A stretch of 11,253 bases of DNA from positions 1-11,253 of the forward strand of contig JAGQQZ010000359.1 of assembly GCA_020425915.1 (NCBI GenBank). Reading direction: 5' to 3'. The first letter of the stretch is position 1. Each line of letters opens with the position of its first letter. The stretch comes from Planctomycetota bacterium (GTDB lineage: Bacteria; Planctomycetota; UBA1135; UBA2386). Below the pieces are notes generated by a model. The model was not told the origin of the DNA and made no database searches. It saw only the letters and a program-made list of their open reading frames with translations. The position numbers and the translations under genes were made by a program. This document shows positions 5,992-11,253 of this stretch, piece by piece.

Positions 5992-7068
5992 ATGAAGACG
6001 ATCGTCGTACTCGGCGCCGGCAAGATTGGCCGGATGGTCGCCCACTTCCTCGCCAACCACGGCGGCTACGAGCTCCGCATCGGTGACTCGAGCGAGCAGG
6101 CCGTCGAGAACATCGTCGCGGAGTGCGACAACACGACCGGTTTCCGGATCAACTTCACCGACACGGCCGACCTCGACAAGCTCATGGACGGCGCCGACGC
6201 GGTGATCTCGTGCGCGCCGTTCCACTGCAACCCGATCATCGCCGAGCAGGCCAAGCACAACCGCGTGCACTACTTCGACCTGACCGAGGATGTCGAGGTC
6301 ACGAAGAAGGTCGCGGCGCTGGCCGAGGGTGCGGAGTGCGCGTTCGTGCCGCAGTGCGGTCTCGCGCCCGGCTTCATCACGATCACGGCGGTCCACCTGA
6401 TGAGGCAGATGACCGACGTGTCGGACCTGCGCATGCGGGTCGGAGCGCTGCCGCGCTACCCGAGCAACATGCTGAAGTACAACCTGACGTGGAGCACCGA
6501 GGGACTCATCAACGAGTACCTCCAGCCCTGCGAGGTGATCTTCAACGGGGAGCTGCGCACCGTGCAGGCGATGGAGAACCTCGAGCGGATCACGATCGAC
6601 GGCGTCGAGTACGAGGGCTTCAACACCTCGGGCGGCCTCGGCACGCTCGCCGAGTCGTTGCTCGGCAAGGTCAGGAACGTCAACTACAAGTCGCTGCGCT
6701 ACCCCGGCCACAACTACCTGATGAAGTTCCTCCTCACCGATCTGCGGATGCAGAACAAGATGGAGGAGCTGTGCCAGATCTTCGACGACCGGCTGCCGAC
6801 CACGTTCCAGGACCAGATCGTGATCTTCGTCAGCGCGACCGGCATGTTCCGCGGCAAGCGCACCGAAGCGACCTATGCGCGCACGATCTACCACCAGGAG
6901 ATCGACGAGCAGAACTGGAGCGGCATCCAGATCACGACCGCGGCCGGCGTCTGCGCGGTCGCCGACATGCTGTTGCACGAGCAGCTCCCACAGCGGGGCT
7001 TCGTCCGGCAGGAAGAAGTCGACTACACCCAGTTCATCGCCAACCGCTTCGGCAAGTACTACGCCTGA
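5992..7068 (+). CDS. Saccharopine dehydrogenase / lysine 6-dehydrogenase family oxidoreductase
   Basis: This 358-residue cytoplasmic protein begins with an NAD(P)-binding Rossmann fold: VVLGAGKIG (GxGxxG at 8-13), with D32 at the end of the second strand in RIGDSS, which favours NAD. ADAVISCAPFHCN and the family signature PQCGLAPGF (120-128) follow. The length and the CGLAPG motif fit the lysine 6-dehydrogenase / saccharopine dehydrogenase superfamily, which acts on lysine-derived amino acids. Members without lysine-pathway neighbours are often of unknown substrate, and no other lysine gene is seen here, so the exact reaction is not assigned. The ATG at 5992 directly opens the Rossmann strand. 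A long C-rich leader precedes it and no SD is seen. A lipoprotein gene follows after 8 nt and is probably co-transcribed. Confidence 0.85.
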   Translation: MKTIVVLGAGKIGRMVAHFLANHGGYELRIGDSSEQAVENIVAECDNTTGFRINFTDTADLDKLMDGADAVISCAPFHCNPIIAEQAKHNRVHYFDLTEDVEVTKKVAALAEGAECAFVPQCGLAPGFITITAVHLMRQMTDVSDLRMRVGALPRYPSNMLKYNLTWSTEGLINEYLQPCEVIFNGELRTVQAMENLERITIDGVEYEGFNTSGGLGTLAESLLGKVRNVNYKSLRYPGHNYLMKFLLTDLRMQNKMEELCQIFDDRLPTTFQDQIVIFVSATGMFRGKRTEATYARTIYHQEIDEQNWSGIQITTAAGVCAVADMLLHEQLPQRGFVRQEEVDYTQFIANRFGKYYA

Positions 7069-7076
7069 GCCCCGCG

Positions 7077-7748
7077 ATGCGACGTCGCCCGATCCTCTCG
7101 CTCGGCGTCGCCTGCGCACTCGGCGCCTGCGCGATCGCACCGCAGGGCCGTGACCGGTTCGCCGACGAGCCACCGACCAAGGTGCAAGCGCTGATCGGCG
7201 TGTCGGTGTTCCAGGACCTCGACACGCAGCGCGCCGATCCCGGCGACCCGAGCCGCATCGCCGAGACCGACGTCTCGCAGATGCCGATGTTCGGTCTCTA
7301 CGGCCAGGAGCAACTCGGCGGCGAAGGCGTCGAGGTCGGCTTCGAGGGTGGCGTGATCGTGAGCTGGTGGCGCGACCAGGCGACGATCCGCGACGCGGGA
7401 TCGGGCTCGATCGTCGCCGAACTCGACCAGGAGCTGATCGTCACCGACCTGTCGGCCGGGCTCTACGCGAGCACGCTGCTCGGCTCGCGCGTGCGCGTCT
7501 ACTTCGGCGCCGGCCCGCTGATGATGTTCGCCACCCAGCGCACCGAGACCGAACTGTCGACGACGCGCGACTCCGAGTTCGGCCTCGGCGGCTACGCCCG
7601 CACCGGATTCGAATGGGTGCTCGACGACGGCTCGATGCTCGGCCTCGGCGCGCGCGCGTTCCGCACCAACCTCGAATTCGACACGGCGTACCCGGGCGTC
7701 GATCTCGAGGGCATCCAAGCGATGCTGACGTTCACGCAGTGGTTCTGA
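7077..7748 (+). CDS. Hypothetical lipobox protein, probable outer-membrane beta-barrel
   Basis: I do not recognise a named family. The 223-residue protein starts MRRRPILSLGVACALGAC: an arginine n-region, a hydrophobic stretch and the lipobox LGAC (C18), so it is probably lipid-modified. The remainder alternates polar and hydrophobic residues with many Gly and aromatic turns (for example VEVGFEGGVIVSWW, RVRVYFGAGPLMMF, FGLGGYARTGFEW, SMLGLGARAF). It ends in LTFTQWF, with the terminal phenylalanine typical of outer-membrane barrel signals. This pattern suggests an 8-strand-like barrel of the OmpA/OmpW type, but that is inference. The ATG at 7077 is chosen because it opens the signal peptide, 8 nt after the preceding stop. 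No SD is seen, so coupling to the dehydrogenase gene is likely. Its relation to that enzyme is unknown. Confidence 0.75.
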   Translation: MRRRPILSLGVACALGACAIAPQGRDRFADEPPTKVQALIGVSVFQDLDTQRADPGDPSRIAETDVSQMPMFGLYGQEQLGGEGVEVGFEGGVIVSWWRDQATIRDAGSGSIVAELDQELIVTDLSAGLYASTLLGSRVRVYFGAGPLMMFATQRTETELSTTRDSEFGLGGYARTGFEWVLDDGSMLGLGARAFRTNLEFDTAYPGVDLEGIQAMLTFTQWF

Positions 7749-7801
7749 GCGCGAACCCCGACCGTCCCCATCATTAGCACGGGCCGAATCGGGCAAACCA
7801 C

Positions 7802-7833
7802 CCCGGCACCTTCTCGCCCGATGCGGTGCCGGG
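7802..7833. repeat. 9-bp perfect inverted repeat before the toroid-protein gene
   Basis: CCCGGCACC (7802-7810) and GGTGCCGGG (7825-7833) are exact reverse complements around a 14-nt loop. The right arm contains the candidate GTG start at 7826 and lies 13 nt before the alternative ATG at 7847. In RNA the hairpin would cover the initiation region. No T-run follows, so a simple terminator for the preceding gene is unlikely. Confidence 0.5.
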
Positions 7834-8947
7834 TAACATCCGCCGCATGCTGGGCCTCACTCTGCTCGCGCTGTGCCAGGTCACTCCGACCGACGCATCC
7901 GCGCATCGCGAGACCCAGCCCGACCCACCGGCGCTCTTCCGCGAATCGGAGGACGCCGCCGAACGCGGACTCGCGTGGCTCGCAGAGCAGCAGTCCGAGC
8001 GCGGCTACTGGCAGGCCGACGTCGGACACAAGCGGATGGACGGCTACGTGCTGCTCCGCTCGGCCGAGTTCAACGAGCGGATCCACGAGGGCCACATCGG
8101 CGTCAGCGCGATCGCCGGGATCGCGTTCCTGGCCGGCGGCCACCTGCCGAACCGCGGCACCTACGGCAAGAACGTCCAACGCTGCCTCGACTACGTCTGC
8201 GCGCACACCGAGGACTCGGGGATGATCACCGACGGCGGCACGCGGATGTACAGCCACGCGTTCGCGACGCTGTTCCTCGCCGAGATCTACGGCATGTCGG
8301 GCGACGAGAAGACGCGCCTGCAGCTCGAGCGCGCGGTCCACCTGATCGTCGACTGCCAGAACGTCCAGGGCGGCTGGCGCTACAACGCGTTCACGCCCGA
8401 GGCCGACGTGTCCGTGACCGTCTGCCAAGTCCAGGCGCTGCGCGCCGCGCGCAACATCGGCGTCGAGGTGCCGAAGTCCACGATCGACGCGGCCGTCGCG
8501 TTCATCAAGCGCGCACGCACGCCACACGGCCACAACCAGGGGCTGTTCTACTACAAGAACGAAGGCCGCTCGGCCCGCACCAAGAACACCGAGTACGCGA
8601 TCAACGCCGCCGCCGCGACCGCGCTGTTCGCGGCCGGCGTCCACGAGGAGAAGTTGTTCGCCCCGGTCCTCGACTTCCTCGAGGACGGCTACGGCCAGGT
8701 GCACGACTACTACGCCGACCACTACTACTACTGGTACGGCAACTACTACGCCTGCCAGGCCTTCTTCCAGGCCGGCGGCGTGCGCTACGAGCGCTTCCAG
8801 GACCGCATCTGCCGCGACCTGATCCGCAGCCAACGCGGCGACGGCCGCTGGGTCAACTCGACCGGGCCCGGCGACGCGTTCTCGACGGCCGTCGCCTGCA
8901 TCGTGTTGCAGATCCGGCGCCAGTTCCTTCCGATCTTCCAACGCTGA
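7826..8947 (+). CDS. Secreted prenyltransferase/squalene-oxidase-repeat (alpha/alpha toroid) protein
   Basis: This 373-residue protein has a signal peptide (MPGNIRRM, a hydrophobic core LGLTLLAL, then cleavage near ASA, residues 24-26) and an all-helical body. Three exact QxxxGxW repeats lie at Q56-W62, Q178-W184 and Q336-W342, the QW signature of squalene-cyclase-like toroids. The cyclase acid motif DxDD is absent; EADVSVTVCQ stands in the comparable area, so terpene cyclisation is unlikely. A tyrosine cluster, YYADHYYYWYGNYY (295-308), precedes ACQAFFQAGG. This arrangement resembles exported proteins I know from Planctomycetota whose function is undetermined. The GTG at 7826 is preferred because it supplies the two arginines of the signal peptide. 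An ATG at 7847 is the alternative; it has a TAACAT box 7 nt upstream. A secreted peptidase gene follows after 39 nt. Confidence 0.82.
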   Translation: MPGNIRRMLGLTLLALCQVTPTDASAHRETQPDPPALFRESEDAAERGLAWLAEQQSERGYWQADVGHKRMDGYVLLRSAEFNERIHEGHIGVSAIAGIAFLAGGHLPNRGTYGKNVQRCLDYVCAHTEDSGMITDGGTRMYSHAFATLFLAEIYGMSGDEKTRLQLERAVHLIVDCQNVQGGWRYNAFTPEADVSVTVCQVQALRAARNIGVEVPKSTIDAAVAFIKRARTPHGHNQGLFYYKNEGRSARTKNTEYAINAAAATALFAAGVHEEKLFAPVLDFLEDGYGQVHDYYADHYYYWYGNYYACQAFFQAGGVRYERFQDRICRDLIRSQRGDGRWVNSTGPGDAFSTAVACIVLQIRRQFLPIFQR

Positions 8948-8986
8948 CCCGGCCGTCTCCCGGCGGCGCACGGAAGCCCGCACGAC

Positions 8987-11161
8987 ATGCATCGATCCCT
9001 CTGCCTCGCCGCCCTCGCCGCGGTCCTGACCGCTCCGCTCGCGGCCCAGGAGTTCACCCTCGACAACGTCCTGACGAACCCACTCGCGTTCGTGCCGCGG
9101 TTGCCGACCGTGATGTGGATGACCGGCGAACGCGCGTTCACGCGGATCGACCGCGGGGAGGAACGCGACGAGGTCGTCCGCGTGAACCTCGACGACAACC
9201 CGTCGGAGGTGCTGTTCACGTCGCAGGACCTGCACACGGCGTTCGACCACGAAGCGACCGACGCGAAGCACCTGCCGCCGTTCTCGTGGGTCGACAAGAC
9301 CACGATCCGCGTCGAGCTGCCGGACGGCGTCTACCACTGGGACCTCGCGAAGGCGCAGCCGCACAAGACGCTCGCGTTCGTCGAGGGCGCGACGGCCAGC
9401 GCGATCGCACCCGGTGACCGGCACGCCGCCTTCGTCAAGGACGACGACCTCTGGATCCGCAAGCCGTCGGGCGACCTCCACCGCGTGACCTGGGACGGCA
9501 AGGACGGCGACATCGTCTACGGCGGCGCCGCGCACCGCGCCGAGTTCGGCATCACCGACGGGCTGTGGTGGGACCCGACCGGCCGCTGGCTCGCGTTCTC
9601 GCGCGAGGACATGCGACCGATCGCGATCTATCCGTACGTCGACTACGACACGCAACCGGCGTCGCGGAAGCACGGCCGCTACCCGATGGCCGGCCGCGCC
9701 GACTCGCAGGTCACGATCGGCGTCTACGACCGCGAGAACGATCGGCTCGTCTACCTCGCCCACGACGACGACGCCGACCTCTACTGGACCAACGTCACGT
9801 TCGCGCCCGACGGCCGCGAGGTCTTCGTCGCCCTGGTCAACCGCGGCCAGAACCAGATGCAGCTCGTCGCGTTCGACACCGCGACCGGCGACCGCAAGCA
9901 CACGCTGTTCGAGGAGTCCGACGCCGAGTGGGTCGAGCCCGAGCACGGTCCGATCTTCCTGCCGAACGACGACACGCGCTTCCTGTGGTTCTCGCCGCGC
10001 GACGGCTACGAGAACCTCTGGGTCTACGACCGCACCGGCAAGCTCGAACGGCAGCTGACGAAGGCCCGCTTCGACCTCGCGTCGTTCGGCGGCTTCACCG
10101 CCGACGGCGCGCACTGCTACGTCACCGGCAGCGGCGACGACCCGCTGCAGATGCACCTGTGGCGCGTCGAACTCGCGTCGGGCGCGATGACGCAGCTCAC
10201 CCAGGGCCGCGGCCGCCAGGCCTGCCTCGTCTCCGACCACGACGATCTGCTCGTCCGCTCGACCAGCGCCGAGAACCCGGGCACGCTGACCCTCGTCCCG
10301 CACGACGGCGACGCCCGCGAGCTCGCCAAGGCCGAGGACCCGCTCGCCAAGATCGACACCGGCAGCCACGAGTTCTTCACCGTCACGGCCGACGACGGCG
10401 AGACCGTGCTGCACGCCGCGTTGCTGAAGCCGCCCGGCTTCGACCCGAACCACAAGTACCCGCTGATCCACTACGTCTACGGCGGCCCCCACTCACAGCT
10501 CGTCACCGACACACCCGGCTGCGGCTTCAACCTGTGGCTGCGCTACATGGCGAGCCGCGGCTACCTCGTCAGCTGCGTCGACAACCGCGGCACCGACAAC
10601 CGCGGCATCGAGTTCGAGCAGTCGATCCACCGCCACCTGCCGATGCACGAGGTCTCCGACAACGCGACGGTCATCCGCCACCTGATCGACCGCGGCTTCG
10701 TCGACCCGACCCGGATCGGCGTCCACGGCTGGTCGTACGGCGGCTACATGACGCTCAACCTCATGCTCCGCACCGACCTGTTCGCGGCCGGCGTCGCGGG
10801 CGCACCGGTGACCGACTGGTCACGCTACGAGACCGGCTACACCGAGCGCTACATGGACACGCCGCAGGAGAACCCCGAGGGCTACACGGCGGCATCGACG
10901 CTGCCGCTCGTCTCGAAGCTCCACGGTCGTCTGTTGTTGATCTCCCCGTCGGACGACCACACGGTCATGCCGTCGCACTCGATCGCGTTCCTCGATCACT
11001 GCATCGACGAAGGCGTGCTGATCGACCACATGGTGTATCCGATGCAGCAGCACGGCCTGCGCGGCAAGGATCGCGCGCACTTCTACCGGTTGATGACGCG
11101 GCACTTCGAGGAGCAGCTTCCGGTCGAGCACGCGGCGGACGAGGCGGCCGCGCGGAAGTAG
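8987..11161 (+). CDS. S9 family peptidase, dipeptidyl-peptidase IV-like, secreted
   Basis: This serine peptidase probably removes dipeptides from the N-terminus of peptides outside the cytoplasm. The 724-residue protein has a signal peptide (cleavage likely after A20, ahead of QEF), a DPP-IV-type beta-propeller at about residues 80-460, and an alpha/beta-hydrolase domain from about 470. The triad is complete: Ser583 in GWSYGG, Asp656 in SPSDDHT, His689 in QQHGLRG. Tyr498 in YVYGGP is the likely oxyanion residue. In the propeller, HRAEFGITDGLWW keeps one glutamate (E186) where mammalian DPP-IV has a Glu pair that holds the substrate amine; YPYVDYDTQPA and RYPMAG also fit the DPP-IV branch. The length is usual. 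The ATG at 8987 opens the signal peptide, with a weak GGAAG 10 nt upstream. Exact substrate preference (Pro/Ala at P1) is inferred. Confidence 0.92.
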   Translation: MHRSLCLAALAAVLTAPLAAQEFTLDNVLTNPLAFVPRLPTVMWMTGERAFTRIDRGEERDEVVRVNLDDNPSEVLFTSQDLHTAFDHEATDAKHLPPFSWVDKTTIRVELPDGVYHWDLAKAQPHKTLAFVEGATASAIAPGDRHAAFVKDDDLWIRKPSGDLHRVTWDGKDGDIVYGGAAHRAEFGITDGLWWDPTGRWLAFSREDMRPIAIYPYVDYDTQPASRKHGRYPMAGRADSQVTIGVYDRENDRLVYLAHDDDADLYWTNVTFAPDGREVFVALVNRGQNQMQLVAFDTATGDRKHTLFEESDAEWVEPEHGPIFLPNDDTRFLWFSPRDGYENLWVYDRTGKLERQLTKARFDLASFGGFTADGAHCYVTGSGDDPLQMHLWRVELASGAMTQLTQGRGRQACLVSDHDDLLVRSTSAENPGTLTLVPHDGDARELAKAEDPLAKIDTGSHEFFTVTADDGETVLHAALLKPPGFDPNHKYPLIHYVYGGPHSQLVTDTPGCGFNLWLRYMASRGYLVSCVDNRGTDNRGIEFEQSIHRHLPMHEVSDNATVIRHLIDRGFVDPTRIGVHGWSYGGYMTLNLMLRTDLFAAGVAGAPVTDWSRYETGYTERYMDTPQENPEGYTAASTLPLVSKLHGRLLLISPSDDHTVMPSHSIAFLDHCIDEGVLIDHMVYPMQQHGLRGKDRAHFYRLMTRHFEEQLPVEHAADEAAARK

Positions 11162-11194
11162 GTAGTCGGCGGGTTCGTCGGCGGCGTGCCTGGC

Positions 11195-11210
11195 TCCCGA
11201 GCGCTCGGGA
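11195..11210. repeat. Perfect 16-bp palindrome after the peptidase gene
   Basis: TCCCGAGCGCTCGGGA is its own reverse complement, 33 nt after the peptidase stop. It can form a hairpin of up to six stem pairs with a small loop. Only ATCAAAGG follows, with no T-run, so alone it is a poor terminator, but it precedes a better one. Confidence 0.45.
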
Positions 11211-11224
11211 TCAAAGGCAAGACG

Positions 11225-11242
11225 CGGGGGCTCCCCCCGTTT
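11225..11242 (+). terminator. Candidate intrinsic terminator of the peptidase gene
   Basis: CGGGGG (11225-11230) pairs with CCCCCG (11234-11239) around a CTC loop and is followed by TTT. The all-GC stem is strong, the T-run short, as is common in high-GC genomes. The position, about 65 nt past the only nearby plus-strand stop, fits transcript termination. The rest of the window end shows no gene. Confidence 0.5.
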
Positions 11243-11253
11243 GCCCCGTCACC

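Noticed and set aside
5104..7173. A 689-codon open frame on the minus strand opposite the methyltransferase and dehydrogenase genes
   Set aside because: It crosses both genes and the intergenic region, has low-complexity composition and no family motif; the plus-strand proteins have clear ones.
7826..8947. Toroid protein as squalene-hopene cyclase
   Set aside because: It is about half the usual cyclase length, carries a signal peptide, and has no DxDD motif.
7592..10492. A 966-codon open frame on the minus strand opposite the toroid and peptidase genes
   Set aside because: It is a codon-bias shadow in GC-rich DNA: it is rich in Val, Arg, Asp and Ala, has no recognisable domain, and runs across two well-supported plus-strand genes and the gap between them.
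11196..11253. Start of a tRNA or attachment site at the right edge
   Set aside because: The palindromes do not form a cloverleaf and no integrase or direct repeat is present; a terminator pair explains them better.

Overview
The window is very GC-rich chromosomal DNA (about two-thirds G+C by eye). It has long, closely packed genes, signal peptides and lipoboxes, and few good Shine-Dalgarno sites. These traits suggest a Gram-negative-type bacterium. The secreted QxxxGxW-repeat toroid protein with a YYYWYGNYYACQ cluster resembles a family I know mainly from Planctomycetota, so an uncultured high-GC planctomycete is my best guess. That assignment is inference. I see no tRNA, rRNA, CRISPR array, transposase or integrase.

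Left part, minus strand, read from 4661 down to 16: five genes form what looks like one operon. The order is a Gfo/Idh/MocA-type oxidoreductase, a radical SAM protein with extra C-terminal cysteines, then modA, modB and modC of a molybdate (or tungstate) ABC importer. The junctions are a 77-nt overlap, a 4-nt gap, a 1-nt gap and a 4-nt GTGA overlap. The ModABC assignment is firm. The substrates of the oxidoreductase and the radical SAM enzyme cannot be told from sequence.

Middle part: a short divergent spacer (4662-4758) separates that operon from a plus-strand class I SAM-dependent methyltransferase with an unusual lysine-rich N-terminal tail. After it come 360 bases without a convincing gene (5632-5991). 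They hold two hairpins and a C-rich, G-poor leader. Next is a saccharopine dehydrogenase / lysine 6-dehydrogenase-family oxidoreductase, and 8 nt later a small lipobox-bearing protein that looks like an outer-membrane beta-barrel.

Right part: a secreted alpha/alpha-toroid protein of the prenyltransferase/squalene-oxidase repeat type, then 39 nt later a secreted dipeptidyl-peptidase-IV-like S9 peptidase with a complete catalytic triad. The window closes with two hairpins, the second a plausible terminator.

The most notable point is the tight coupling of a molybdate importer to an uncharacterised radical SAM enzyme and a sugar-type oxidoreductase. Nothing here is clearly a new defence or mobile system.
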